The notes under the pieces were generated by a model, which was not told the origin of the DNA, searched no databases, and worked only from the letters and a program-made list of their open reading frames with translations. Of a stretch of DNA of 64,000 nt, positions 1 through 8,696 are shown piece after piece (the first letter of the stretch is position 1; each line of letters begins with the position of its first letter). Position numbers and translations under genes: made by a program. Origin of the DNA: Clostridia bacterium (GTDB taxonomy: Bacteria; Bacillota; Clostridia; Christensenellales; Aristaeellaceae); contig JAFWEJ010000008.1 of NCBI GenBank assembly GCA_017512985.1, positions 434,001 through 498,000 on the forward strand. Direction: 5' to 3'.

Positions 1-547
1 CCGTGCAAGGCAGCGTCCGCGCAGGTTTCCCGCTTTCCAGGTGCGCGTATAGCTTCTGCGCCAGTTCGACTTCCGCGCCCGCTTTTTTGTCGCCGCCTCG
101 GAAGCTTTTTTCCGCCTTGTCCCTGCGCTTCTGGACCGTGTCCATATCCGCAAAGATCAGTTCGAGATTGATGGTGTCGATATCGCGGGAAGGATTAACG
201 CTGCCGTCCACATGGATGATGTTGTCGTCGTCAAAGCAGCGGACAACATGGACAATTGCGTCAACCTCGCGGATGTGGGAAAGGAACTTGTTTCCCAGGC
301 CTTCCCCGCGGCTCGCTCCCTTAACAAGCCCTGCGATGTCAACAAACTCGATCGCTGTGGGCGTAACCTTTTTCGGATGATACATTTCTGCAAGCACATC
401 CAGCCTGCGGTCAGGCACAGGAACGACCCCTGTGTTCGGTTCAATGGTGCAGAAAGGATAATTTTCCGCCGAAGCTCCGGCATTGGTGATCGCATTGAAC
501 AACGTGCTCTTGCCGACATTCGGCAGGCCGACGACACCGAGTTTCAT
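1..547 (-). CDS. ychF: YchF, Obg-family P-loop ATPase (partial)
   Basis: The reading frame starts at an ATG (complement of 545-547) and stays open to the window edge, so the N-terminal 182 of about 365 residues are seen. The protein opens with the G1 loop GLPNVGKST at residues 7-15 and continues with [12 protein letters not shown] (G3-like, then the YchF-specific segment) and [16 protein letters not shown]. These are hallmarks of YchF/OLA1, a cytoplasmic P-loop protein of the Obg group that prefers ATP and associates with ribosomes. A ribosome binding site AGAAGGAG lies about 14 nt upstream. It is divergent from uppP and has its own good promoter. The C-terminal TGS domain falls outside the window. 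Identity is secure; its physiological role is only partly understood in the family. Confidence 0.95.
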   Translation of the reverse strand, partial: MKLGVVGLPNVGKSTLFNAITNAGASAENYPFCTIEPNTGVVPVPDRRLDVLAEMYHPKKVTPTAIEFVDIAGLVKGASRGEGLGNKFLSHIREVDAIVHVVRCFDDDNIIHVDGSVNPSRDIDTINLELIFADMDTVQKRRDKAEKSFRGGDKKAGAEVELAQKLYAHLESGKPARTLPCT

Positions 548-599
548 GACAATTCAGCGCTCCTTCTGAAAGCTGTTTCCGTGCTGTTTCCAGTGGAAA

Positions 600-628
600 A
601 TTATATCCGCTGGCACAGGAACAGTCAA
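600..628 (-). promoter_or_regulatory. sigma-A promoter for ychF
   Basis: Read on the minus strand, TTGACT (complement of 623-628), 17 nt spacer, TATAAT (complement of 600-605). The -10 is perfect and the -35 has one mismatch. It lies about 55 nt before the ychF start and is the obvious promoter for it. Confidence 0.8.
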
Positions 629-630
629 GC

Positions 631-659
631 TTTCCAAACGTTTATCAATATGGTAGAAT
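631..659 (+). promoter_or_regulatory. possible promoter for uppP
   Basis: TTTCCA at 631-636, 17 nt, TAGAAT at 654-659, ending 29 nt before the uppP ATG. Both boxes are imperfect; the spacing and position are right. It is divergent from, and abuts, the ychF promoter. Confidence 0.4.
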
Positions 660-688
660 ACAATGACCACATTTCGGGAGGCCGGTAT

Positions 689-1537
689 ATGTCAATCCTT
701 CAGAGCGCTTTTCTCGGACTGATCCAGGGCCTGGGAGAATTCCTTCCGGTTTCCTCCAGCGGGCATCTCCTGCTCTGCCGCATCTTCCTCGGCATCCAGA
801 CAGACTCGCCCGCAATGAAGATGCTTGATATCCTGCTGCACATCGGTACGCTGATCCCGATTCTGATCGTGTTCCGGAAGGACTGGCTCGAAATGATCCT
901 GCATCCCTTCCGCAACAAAACGCTCCTGCTGCTGGTCATTGCCTCGGTTCCGACATTGCTTGTCTATCTTGCGGCAAAGAAGCTTTTTCCGGCGGTCAAC
1001 GGCTTTGCGGTATTCGACAGCGGATGGTTCCTCGGGTCCTCTTTCCTGATTACCTCCCTTTTCCTTCTGCTTTGCGACCGGATCTCTTTCAGCAGAAGAG
1101 ACCGCGGCAGCGGCAAAATCGGTATTCCCCAGGCGGTTGTCATGGGGCTTTTTCAGGGAATCGGGATGATTCCCGGCGTTTCCAGGAGCGGTTCCACCAT
1201 CCTCGGCGGAGTTTCCACCGGAATGAACAGGACAAACGCCGCCAAGTTCTCCTTCATGATGAGCGCTCCGGCTATCCTCGGCTCCCTTCTGATGGAGGGA
1301 AAAGACGCCGTTGAACTCGGATATATCAATGACATCGCTGCGATTCCTTCGCTTGTCGGAATCGTTGTCGCCGCCGCGGTCGGTTACCTGGCGATCCGGT
1401 TCATGCTGAAGATTATTTCCCGTGTCCCTCTTTCCTGGTTTGCCCTGTATCTCGCCGTCATCGGCATCGTTTTCCTGCTGCTGCAGATTACAGGCGTTTC
1501 ATCCGTACCCGCCTTTGCGGTTCCGGCTTCCGTATAA
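689..1537 (+). CDS. uppP: Undecaprenyl-diphosphatase UppP/BacA
   Basis: Integral membrane phosphatase that converts undecaprenyl diphosphate to the monophosphate, recycling the lipid carrier for peptidoglycan and other wall polymers; overproduction gives bacitracin resistance in known cases. The 282-residue product carries both family signatures: GLGEFLPVSSSGHLLL near residues 13-28 and IPGVSRSGSTI in the middle, with about eight hydrophobic segments. The ATG at 689 was chosen because it is preceded by GGGAGG and matches the usual BacA N-terminus (MSILQSAFLGLIQG); the frame is open much further upstream, but that part overlaps ychF in antisense. The family length is about 270-285. It sits directly before a D,D-carboxypeptidase gene, fitting a wall-synthesis context. 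Confidence 0.96.
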   Translation: MSILQSAFLGLIQGLGEFLPVSSSGHLLLCRIFLGIQTDSPAMKMLDILLHIGTLIPILIVFRKDWLEMILHPFRNKTLLLLVIASVPTLLVYLAAKKLFPAVNGFAVFDSGWFLGSSFLITSLFLLLCDRISFSRRDRGSGKIGIPQAVVMGLFQGIGMIPGVSRSGSTILGGVSTGMNRTNAAKFSFMMSAPAILGSLLMEGKDAVELGYINDIAAIPSLVGIVVAAAVGYLAIRFMLKIISRVPLSWFALYLAVIGIVFLLLQITGVSSVPAFAVPASV

Positions 1538-1582
1538 TTCCGCGTTTTCCGTTCCCCGTATGTTTAAAAGGAGGTGAATCGA

Positions 1583-3061
1583 TTGAAAAAACTGACAGCG
1601 CTGCTGTTTGTCTTTTTGATCCTCTGCACCTCCCTGCCTTCCGCACTGGCCGCCAAAAAACAGGATACACCGGAAGTTACAAGCGAGCCCATCCCGGAAC
1701 CGACGCTTTCACCGGACGCCGCTGATTATGACCCGGAACATCCGGAAGATCTTTCTCCGGACCAGCTCTATGCGCTGTCCGCTGTCCTGATGACGCAGGA
1801 TAAGGGTGAAATCATTTTTGAAAAAGACGCGGATACCATCCGGTATCCGGCTTCCATGACCAAGATCCTCACCGTTCTGCTCGCCCTGATGTATGTGGAC
1901 GACCTGGACCAGACAGTTATCGTATCCGAAACAGCCGTTGCCGTTCCGGAAGACTCTTCCACCATGTATCTGCAGGCCGGCGAGGAAGTCCGTTTTATCG
2001 ATATCCTTTACGGAACCATGCTCCTTTCCGCCAATGACGGCGCCAATGTCATCGCCGAAACTGTATCGGGAAGTATCCCACGCTTCGTGGCGCTGATGAA
2101 CGACACGGCGAATGCCCTGGGCTGCTACAGTACCCATTTTGTCAATCCCCACGGGTACCATGACGACAATCATTATTCCACAGCGCGGGATATTGCTGTC
2201 ATTGCCCGTGAAGCAATGAAAAACGATACATTCCGCACGATTGCCGGAACCGTCACCTACCAGATTCCAAAGACCAACCTTCATCGTGCCCGTACCATCA
2301 CCACGAAATCGGAATACATGCTGACCGGCTCCGAAGACAAGCCCAATAAGTATTATTATGAATATGCGACAGGCCTGAAAACAGGTTCGCATTCGCGTTC
2401 CGGTTACTGTTTCTGCGGTTCCGCTTCCAAAAACGGCGTGGACCTGATTTCGGTCGTGATGTTTACCGGAAAACGCGCGCGCTGGGCCGATACGATCAAA
2501 CTGATGAACTACGGTTTCAGCCAGTATATGAGCGTTACGCCCGTCGAACTTTACAACATGAACCCGATCACGATCGAAACCAGCAATTATTCCACGTCCG
2601 ATACGGGCCAGGGCAAGGTCAGGCTGATCTGTTCACCTGCCGAAGGAACCGGCAAAGTCTATATCGTTTCCACAAAATCCGATATAAAACGGATGGCCGA
2701 CAACCTGAAAAAAATCGTTCTGATCCAGTATACACGGGATTTCCAGGCTCCTGTCTCCGCCGGCGAGCAGCTCGGCATCATGACATATTACAATGACAAA
2801 GGCGAAGCCTCAGTCTACTCTCTTACCGCGTCAAGGGACGTCGCGCAGCGCGAAAATGTTCCGAAAACCCTCGAACAGATTATCAGTGAAACCTATGCCG
2901 ACCCGAATCCCTTCCCTCCTTTCAGCTTTGAGCTGGCTCTGATTCTCTTCGGCCCTCCGCTGCTGATCGTCGGGCTGATCGCGTTTTTCGTGATCCGCCG
3001 CAAAAGAAAAAGAGCGCACAGGCTGCGCGCTCCCAAACCGGTCAACAGATATGTGAAATAG
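1583..3061 (+). CDS. D-alanyl-D-alanine carboxypeptidase (S11, DacF-like)
   Basis: Secreted, membrane-anchored penicillin-binding protein that trims the terminal D-Ala from peptidoglycan stem peptides. Start: TTG at 1583, because AAAGGAGGTG lies 7-8 nt upstream; a GTG at 1574 would sit inside that ribosome binding site. The 492-residue product has a signal peptide (about residues 1-24), a short Pro/Glu-rich linker, then the S11 motifs SMTK (Ser91, Lys94), SAN (149-151) and KTG (266-268). A C-terminal hydrophobic segment (LALILFGPPLLIVGLIAFFVI) followed by a run of basic residues is a transmembrane anchor instead of the amphipathic helix of many DacA proteins. It converges with the histidine kinase gene, only 3 nt apart, with no terminator visible between them. 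Which paralogue (DacA/DacB/DacF) cannot be decided. Confidence 0.92.
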   Translation: MKKLTALLFVFLILCTSLPSALAAKKQDTPEVTSEPIPEPTLSPDAADYDPEHPEDLSPDQLYALSAVLMTQDKGEIIFEKDADTIRYPASMTKILTVLLALMYVDDLDQTVIVSETAVAVPEDSSTMYLQAGEEVRFIDILYGTMLLSANDGANVIAETVSGSIPRFVALMNDTANALGCYSTHFVNPHGYHDDNHYSTARDIAVIAREAMKNDTFRTIAGTVTYQIPKTNLHRARTITTKSEYMLTGSEDKPNKYYYEYATGLKTGSHSRSGYCFCGSASKNGVDLISVVMFTGKRARWADTIKLMNYGFSQYMSVTPVELYNMNPITIETSNYSTSDTGQGKVRLICSPAEGTGKVYIVSTKSDIKRMADNLKKIVLIQYTRDFQAPVSAGEQLGIMTYYNDKGEASVYSLTASRDVAQRENVPKTLEQIISETYADPNPFPPFSFELALILFGPPLLIVGLIAFFVIRRKRKRAHRLRAPKPVNRYVK

Positions 3062-3064
3062 CTT

Positions 3065-4462
3065 TTACTGAACGTCTTCCGGCAGCAGCACCGAGAAGAT
3101 TGTTCCCGCTCCTGGCTTCGACCGTACGCGGATTTTTCCGTTATGCGCGATCACAATGATCCGGGCGATACTCAGCCCCAGCCCGTGTCCGCCGGTTTCG
3201 GACTTTCTTGCCTTGTCGCTCCTGTAGAAACGGTCAAAAATCTTCGGCAGGTCTTCCTGCGGAATGCCCTGCCCTTGGTCCTTCACGGAGAGGCAGCACA
3301 TTCCGTCTTTTTCTTTTGTGCAGGCAAGGGTTACCGCAGTGCCGGGCTGTGAGTACTTGACGGCATTGTCGCACAGGATCCGGAGCACCTGTTTCATCAT
3401 GTTCCGGTCTGCTTTGATCTGCATGGATTCCATCCCGTTTGTTTCGAACCTGTATTCGGTATGGACCATGGTCTCTTCCCGGATCACTTCATTCACCAGC
3501 TCGGAAGGATCAAAAGCCGAGATTTCCATCATCAGCGTTTTTTTGTCATGCCGGGCCAGGAAAAGAAGGCTCTCCACCAGGTCCTTCATTCCTTCCGTTT
3601 CCTGCGAGATCGCCGCGATCCCTTCATCAAGAACTTCGGGATCGTCCTTTCCCCATCTCCTGAGCATATCCGTATATCCCCGGATCACGGAAATAGGCGT
3701 CCGCAGCTCGTGGCTCGCGTCTGAAACAAACTGTTTCTGGCTGTTGTAACTTCTTTCAATCCGGTCCAGCATCCGGTTGATTACCGTCGCAAGATCCTTC
3801 AGTTCGTTTTTTGTTCCGGCAATATTGATGCGGTTGGAAAGATTGCTTTCGGACAGCGTTTCAGCCATGGATGCGATATCCCGGATCGGGGAAAGAACGC
3901 GTTTGTTCAGCCTCTGGTCGTGCCGGAAGAAATAGATCATCCGGAATATATCGCAAAAGATGACGCCGCCCATCATCATCATCCAGAATATCCACAGGTC
4001 ATGGATATTCAGGCAGACAAGCCATCCTTCGCTTCCGTCCGGAGAATAGTAGAACCGGACTTCCTCACGGCTGAACACATTGCTGAAAAAAGCCGGACAC
4101 TGCTGGCCGATCCAGGGAAAGAAATCCTTTTCCGGAAGAACTTCAGTCCGGACAGCGGACAGATAACCGTTTTCGATCGGCAGCCCGTTTTCTTCCGTTC
4201 CCGCTGGAATCATCCGCCTCAGCTCCCGGGAAACCGGATAGCTGATGAACAGACACATCAGGACAGACAGGATCAGTGCGACAGGAATAAAGCTCCTGAA
4301 CAGTTGAACACAGTAATGCAGTGCGATCCTGAATGTCAGGGACAGCCTGATCCGGCTCAGTCCGCCGTGAACCTTACCGCTGACCCTGTTGGCGATCACA
4401 AGGTCGCGCGTACCGTTTACGGCCGTTTCTTTCTGTTTTTTCTGCTTATGCCTGTTCTTCAT
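3065..4462 (-). CDS. Sensor histidine kinase (two-component system)
   Basis: Membrane-bound kinase of 465 residues. Seen in order: a basic N-terminus, first membrane helix (about 55-75), an extracellular loop of about 80 residues, second helix (about 157-178, WIFWMMMMGGVIFCDIF), HAMP-like linker, HisKA motif SHELRTP with His251, then the ATPase N box DNAVKY (Asn366), G1 DQGQG and G2 GHGLGLS. The start at 4462 (MKNRHK) overlaps the response regulator end by 17 nt, which is the usual translational coupling; the frame is open further upstream inside the regulator. Partner is the OmpR-type regulator just upstream. The extracellular loop is too short and unspecific to name a ligand; neighbouring wall genes suggest envelope sensing, but that is inference. 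Confidence 0.93.
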   Translation of the reverse strand: MKNRHKQKKQKETAVNGTRDLVIANRVSGKVHGGLSRIRLSLTFRIALHYCVQLFRSFIPVALILSVLMCLFISYPVSRELRRMIPAGTEENGLPIENGYLSAVRTEVLPEKDFFPWIGQQCPAFFSNVFSREEVRFYYSPDGSEGWLVCLNIHDLWIFWMMMMGGVIFCDIFRMIYFFRHDQRLNKRVLSPIRDIASMAETLSESNLSNRINIAGTKNELKDLATVINRMLDRIERSYNSQKQFVSDASHELRTPISVIRGYTDMLRRWGKDDPEVLDEGIAAISQETEGMKDLVESLLFLARHDKKTLMMEISAFDPSELVNEVIREETMVHTEYRFETNGMESMQIKADRNMMKQVLRILCDNAVKYSQPGTAVTLACTKEKDGMCCLSVKDQGQGIPQEDLPKIFDRFYRSDKARKSETGGHGLGLSIARIIVIAHNGKIRVRSKPGAGTIFSVLLPEDVQ

Positions 4463-5147
4463 AATCAAATAAATACCCGACCGAACGGATGGTATGGATT
4501 GTCTTGATCCCGTACTGGTCGTCAATCTTATGCCTCAGATAACGGATATACACATCGACGATATTGGAATCCCCGATATAATCGTATCCCCAGACTTCAT
4601 TCATCAGTTGGTCCCGGGTCACGGCAGTGCCGCGGTGTTCCATCAGGTACCTGAGCGTATCGAATTCCTTTCTTGTCAGGGCAACCGGCTCTTCCCTGAC
4701 GTGTACCTGCCAGGATGCGGTATCTATTGATACACATCCGATTTTCAGCACGTGATCCTGGCCATCCGGCTTCTGCATATCCTTTGCCCTGCGTTTTTTC
4801 AGCGCCACCCGGATCCTCGCGAGCAGTTCCTCGATCGCGAACGGCTTCGTGACATAATCGTCGGCGCCCATATCGAGTCCCATCACTTTGTCGGAAACGT
4901 CGTCCTTCGCCGTAAGCATGATGATCGGTACATCGCTGCTGTGGCGCAGGCGCCGGCAGACTTCAATGCCGCTGAGTTCGGGCAGCATCAGGTCGAGGAT
5001 CAGAAGATCCGGATCGGCTTCCAGCGCGGTATCCAGCCCGCTTCTTCCGTCAAATGCAGTCAGAACGTCATATCCCTCGTGCTTCAGTTCAAGCTCCAGG
5101 AAACGCGCGATTTTCTTTTCGTCTTCGACAATAAGTATGCTTGCCAT
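4446..5147 (-). CDS. OmpR/PhoB-family response regulator
   Basis: Cytoplasmic DNA-binding regulator of 233 residues. The receiver domain (1-120) has the acidic pair VEDE, phospho-acceptor Asp52 in LILDLMLP, and the switch Thr and Lys (MLTAKDD, VTKPF). The C-terminal half is a winged-helix domain with LTRKEFDTLRYLMEHRG and the closing VRSVGYLF of OmpR proteins. Ribosome binding site CAGGAGGG is about 11 nt upstream. It is the first gene of a two-gene operon with the overlapping histidine kinase. Family assignment is certain, targets are unknown. Confidence 0.95.
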   Translation of the reverse strand: MASILIVEDEKKIARFLELELKHEGYDVLTAFDGRSGLDTALEADPDLLILDLMLPELSGIEVCRRLRHSSDVPIIMLTAKDDVSDKVMGLDMGADDYVTKPFAIEELLARIRVALKKRRAKDMQKPDGQDHVLKIGCVSIDTASWQVHVREEPVALTRKEFDTLRYLMEHRGTAVTRDQLMNEVWGYDYIGDSNIVDVYIRYLRHKIDDQYGIKTIHTIRSVGYLFDYEEQA

Positions 5148-5183
5148 CCGGTTTCAGACCCTCCTGTTTTTACTGGAAACACG

Positions 5184-5212
5184 AAAACGGCATACCTTCC
5201 GGAAGCCGTTTT
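5184..5212 (-). terminator. Intrinsic terminator after the DUF4342 gene
   Basis: AAAACGGC (5184-5191) and GCCGTTTT (5205-5212) form an 8-bp hairpin between the DUF4342 gene and the response regulator gene, both on the minus strand. The U tract is only the TTTT within the arm, so efficiency may be modest. Confidence 0.5.
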
Positions 5213-5222
5213 CCGCGAATGT

Positions 5223-6053
5223 TTATCCGATTGTCACGGAGGAATATCCGTCCTGATCGTCTTCTTTTGTCACTTCGCCGTCACGGGTCTCGGTCTGTAC
5301 AGGGACCTGGATGGTCGGAACGCTGGAAGCAGCCGCTGAATAAGCGCTGTGGAAACTGGTTGCGGCAGGATTGCTTTCAAAGAAGGAATCCATGGTTTCT
5401 TCCAGTTCCTTTGCCTGATCGCGGAGGCTTTGAGCCTGCGCGGCGAATTCAGCGTCTTCCGTTGCTGATGCTGTCTTCACAGGATCTTCGGCGCGTTCCT
5501 TTACCGGCTTTGCTTCGGGCTTTGCGCTGTTTTTCTTCTGCAGTTCTTTTGTTTCGCTTGTAATCGTCTGGACAACGCTGGAAACGGAAGATTTGGCGTT
5601 CTGCGCGGCGCTCTTGACCATTTTTTCAAGACTGTCGGATGCAAAATCAGGATCCATTCCGGTGAAGGAGAACTGATAGCCGAGGATCATGGAAACAATG
5701 ATACCGGCTATCGTCATATGGGGCGCCAGGATCAGGCACAGGCCTGCAAACAGGACGGAAACGTTGAAGATGTTCGTATCGCCCTTACGGATTTTTACCC
5801 TGCTGCGATACAGCTTCTGTAAAAAATTCAGCGCTTTTTCCTTTGTTTCGCTCTTTTTCGTGTTTCCGTTCATATTCCTTGTTCCTTCTTTCATGTTGTT
5901 CTCTTCATTCTTCAGTTTGCCGTGTTTTTCAAGATCGATCAGCGCGCGCGCCAGACTGCCGCTGTGGTAATCCAGCAGGGCGACCGCTTCCTGATAACTC
6001 AGTCCGCTTTTCTTCCTGAGCAGTTCGATATCTTCGATCGTATAGGGTTCCAT
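5223..6053 (-). CDS. DUF4342 / UBA-like domain protein
   Basis: A 276-residue protein. Residues 1-46 form a UBA/TS-N-like helical domain (TIEDIELLRKKSGLSYQEAV followed by an alternating pattern, as in EF-Ts and NAC). Residues 74-135 contain the DUF4342-like part, a basic segment followed by two adjacent hydrophobic stretches (about 98-128), so the protein is likely a membrane hairpin. The C-terminal 140 residues are charged and low-complexity (Lys/Glu/Ala, then Glu/Gln-rich), with no motif I recognise. It has its own promoter and terminator and is divergent from the sugar-kinase operon. DUF4342 proteins are common in clostridia and uncharacterised; position next to the two-component system may be incidental. 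Confidence 0.75.
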   Translation of the reverse strand: MEPYTIEDIELLRKKSGLSYQEAVALLDYHSGSLARALIDLEKHGKLKNEENNMKEGTRNMNGNTKKSETKEKALNFLQKLYRSRVKIRKGDTNIFNVSVLFAGLCLILAPHMTIAGIIVSMILGYQFSFTGMDPDFASDSLEKMVKSAAQNAKSSVSSVVQTITSETKELQKKNSAKPEAKPVKERAEDPVKTASATEDAEFAAQAQSLRDQAKELEETMDSFFESNPAATSFHSAYSAAASSVPTIQVPVQTETRDGEVTKEDDQDGYSSVTIG

Positions 6054-6097
6054 CGGTGAATCTCCTTTCCCGCCGTTTCATCCGGCAGGGTCATATT

Positions 6098-6126
6098 ATC
6101 ATACCACGGCACACTTGTTCTGAAAA
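6098..6126 (-). promoter_or_regulatory. promoter for the DUF4342 gene
   Basis: On the minus strand TTTTCA (complement of 6121-6126), 17 nt, TATGAT (complement of 6098-6103), 45 nt before the ATG. The -10 has one mismatch, the -35 two. Confidence 0.55.
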
Positions 6127-6206
6127 GCAGAGGAGAACTTCATGAAAATCAGATTAAAAGTTTGTTTTTCCCCGAGCGGGATTGCTTCCGTAAAAGAATC
6201 TTCATC

Positions 6207-6235
6207 TTTACAGACCATACCCGATGTGATACGAT
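6207..6235 (+). promoter_or_regulatory. promoter for the sugar-kinase/hprK operon
   Basis: TTTACA at 6207-6212, 17 nt, TACGAT at 6230-6235, followed by an AT-rich start region and then the FGGY kinase ribosome binding site. No clear cre-like palindrome is visible in the surrounding intergenic stretch. Confidence 0.55.
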
Positions 6236-6279
6236 TCTTTATATATTATAGGTAATGATTTACAGGGGGATATACAGCC

Positions 6280-7869
6280 ATGAGTATCGAAGAGATCAGA
6301 AACGGTTCTGCCATCCTGGGAATTGAATTCGGTTCCACCCGGATCAAAAGCGTCCTTATCGGCCGCGATCATCAGGTGATCGCAAGCGGCAGCCATGAGT
6401 GGGAAAATGATTATGTGGACGGAATCTGGACCTACAGCGAAGAAGCAATCATTGCGGGCCTTCAGGCCAGTTATGCAGACCTGAAATCCGACGTTCTTTC
6501 CAGGTATCAGCTCCCCCTGGCAAAAATCGGCGGTCTCGGTATCAGCGCCATGATGCACGGCTATCTTCCTTTTGACGCGGGTATGAAACTGCTTGTACCT
6601 TTCCGCACCTGGCGCAACACCATGACAGGACCTGCCTCTGAAAAGCTCACTGGCCTTTTCTCCTTCAACATGCCCCAGCGCTGGAGCCTCAGCCACCTGT
6701 ACCAGGCCATTCTGAACGATGAGCCGCACGTGAAGGATATTGCTTTCCTGACAACGCTTGCCGGATGGATCCACTACCTCCTTACAGGCCGGAAAGTCCT
6801 GGGTGTGGGAGACGCAAGCGGCATGATGCCTATCGATTCAGATACCTGCACTTATAACGCGGCTATGGTTAACGCATTTGACCGGCTGGTCGCGGACAGG
6901 CATTATCCCTGGAAGCTTGCTGATATTCTTCCCTCCGTTCTTTGCGCCGGACAGAATGCCGGCACGCTGACTGAAGAGGGCGCCAGGCTGCTTGATCCTT
7001 CCGGGGAGCTTCTTCCCGGCTGTCCGCTCTGCCCGCCCGAAGGCGACGCGGGAACCGGAATGACCGCCACCAACAGCGTCCGTGCCAGGACAGGCAATGT
7101 CAGTGCGGGCACCTCCATTTTCAGTATGATCGTCCTTGAAAAGCCGATGAGTAAAGTATATCCGGAAATCGATATCGTTACGACCCCGACCGGTAAACAG
7201 GTCGGTATGGTTCATTGCAACAGCTGCACAAGCGATATCAACGCTTGGGTCTCCCTGTTCCGTGAATTCGCGTCCCTGATGGGCCTGCAGACCGAAGCGG
7301 GAGATGTATTCACCAGGCTCTTCAGGAAATCCCTGGAAGGTGATCCGGACTGCGGCGGACTGGTCAACTTCAATTACCTTGCCGGCGAACCGGTTACCGG
7401 CCTTTCGGAAGGCCGCCCTATGTTCGTCCGCCTTCCCGACGCGGCGATGAACCTTGCCAATTTCATGCGCGCGCAGATTTATGCAAGTATGGAAACGCTC
7501 AAGTACGGCATGGAAATCATGAACCGTGAGAACGTAGCAATAGACTGTGTTTACGGCCATGGCGGACTTTTCAAAACAGAAGGCGTCGGCCAGAATTATC
7601 TTGCAGCCGCTATCCATGCGCCGGTTACCGTAATGGAAACCGCCGGAGAAGGCGGCGCATGGGGAATCGCTCTCCTGGCGGATTATATGGTGTACCGTGC
7701 TGAAAATGAATCCCTTGAAGATTATCTTCAGAACCATGTCTTTACCGGTATGAAACAGATGACCGTATCTCCGGATTCCGAGGACGAGTCCGGATTCAAC
7801 CGTTATATGGAACGTTTTGTCAGCTGCATCCCTGCCCAGAAAGCTGCGGCGGAACATTTCCGTAACTGA
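6280..7869 (+). CDS. FGGY-family carbohydrate kinase
   Basis: ATP-dependent sugar kinase of 529 residues, cytoplasmic. The N-terminal ribonuclease-H-like fold starts with the phosphate-1 motif LGIEFGSTRIKS (residues 13-24); the second FGGY half carries YGHGGLFKTEGVGQNYLAAA and TAGEGGAWGIALLADYM, the adenosine-binding segment of the family. AGGGGG precedes the ATG by 11 nt. It overlaps the next gene by 1 nt (TGATG). Length is at the upper end of FGGY enzymes (about 480-560), as in ribulokinase-like members; the substrate (pentulose, hexulose or polyol) cannot be read from the sequence. Position at the head of an operon with a phosphatase, HPr kinase and glucokinase points to sugar catabolism. 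Confidence 0.88.
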   Translation: MSIEEIRNGSAILGIEFGSTRIKSVLIGRDHQVIASGSHEWENDYVDGIWTYSEEAIIAGLQASYADLKSDVLSRYQLPLAKIGGLGISAMMHGYLPFDAGMKLLVPFRTWRNTMTGPASEKLTGLFSFNMPQRWSLSHLYQAILNDEPHVKDIAFLTTLAGWIHYLLTGRKVLGVGDASGMMPIDSDTCTYNAAMVNAFDRLVADRHYPWKLADILPSVLCAGQNAGTLTEEGARLLDPSGELLPGCPLCPPEGDAGTGMTATNSVRARTGNVSAGTSIFSMIVLEKPMSKVYPEIDIVTTPTGKQVGMVHCNSCTSDINAWVSLFREFASLMGLQTEAGDVFTRLFRKSLEGDPDCGGLVNFNYLAGEPVTGLSEGRPMFVRLPDAAMNLANFMRAQIYASMETLKYGMEIMNRENVAIDCVYGHGGLFKTEGVGQNYLAAAIHAPVTVMETAGEGGAWGIALLADYMVYRAENESLEDYLQNHVFTGMKQMTVSPDSEDESGFNRYMERFVSCIPAQKAAAEHFRN

Positions 7870-8696
7870 TGGATGGGCGTATCCTGAAACCGGGCGCAGT
7901 CGCTTTTGACCTGGACGATACGCTGTTGCGCGATGACCTGACCATATCCGAATTTTCGGTACGGGTCCTGCAGGCGCTGCATGATAAAGGCGTGCATATC
8001 ATTCCGGCCAGCGGACGTTCCCGGTTCAGCATGAAACCCTATGTGGAGCAGATCGGCTGTGTTTCAGCCTATATTTCCAGCAACGGAGCGGAAATCTGGG
8101 AGGTTCCTTCGGAACATCTGATCTTCCGGGAACTTCTTCCTGTGGGTCTGTCCCTGGAGATCGCCCGTTTCGCGGAGGCTCATTCCTGCTATGCGCAGGT
8201 ATATGACGAAGACTGTTTCTATTTCAACCGGTACGGTCCCTGGTCTGAACGCTATGCATCCGCGACACGCCTGACCGGCGTATTTGCAGGTAGGCTGAGC
8301 GAATTCATCCATGAACCCAGAAACAAGATTCTTCTGATTGACAGCCCCGAACGTGTTTCTTCCATGTACGCCGAAGCCGTCATACAGTTTAAGGGACGCG
8401 CTTCTGTTACGTGTTCCAAACCGGTCTACCTGGAATTCAATCCGCTTAACGCGGTCAAGGGTAGAGCACTGCAGACAGCCTGTGCCTGTCTCGGGACCGA
8501 CGCCGCGCATACCGTTGCTTTCGGCGACAGCCTGAACGACCTTACCATGCTGCAGTCCGCCGGGCTCGGAGTGATGGTCTCCAACGGATGGCAGGAGATC
8601 AGGCAGTACTGTGACGACGTTTGCCTGAGCAATAATGAAGACGGGCCGGCGCATTACCTGAACCAACATTTTCTGAACGGCGAGGTGGACCCGTGA
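7869..8696 (+). CDS. Cof-type HAD-IIB phosphatase
   Basis: Cytoplasmic sugar-phosphate/phospho-compound phosphatase of the haloacid dehalogenase superfamily, 275 residues. Motif I is FDLDDT (nucleophile Asp14, acid/base Asp16), motif II ASGRS, motif III Lys in the RNKILL region, motif IV AFGDSLNDLTML. The large type IIB cap lies between motifs II and III. The start ATG overlaps the stop of the FGGY gene by one base, and the end overlaps hprK by four bases (GTGA), so the three are translationally coupled. Related enzymes act on sugar phosphates or on cofactors such as FMN; a role in removing a toxic sugar phosphate made by the neighbouring kinases is an inference. Confidence 0.9.
   Translation: MDGRILKPGAVAFDLDDTLLRDDLTISEFSVRVLQALHDKGVHIIPASGRSRFSMKPYVEQIGCVSAYISSNGAEIWEVPSEHLIFRELLPVGLSLEIARFAEAHSCYAQVYDEDCFYFNRYGPWSERYASATRLTGVFAGRLSEFIHEPRNKILLIDSPERVSSMYAEAVIQFKGRASVTCSKPVYLEFNPLNAVKGRALQTACACLGTDAAHTVAFGDSLNDLTMLQSAGLGVMVSNGWQEIRQYCDDVCLSNNEDGPAHYLNQHFLNGEVDP

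Noticed and set aside
212-688. Upstream extension of uppP
   Set aside because: It runs antisense through ychF; the ribosome binding site and family N-terminus both place the start at 689.
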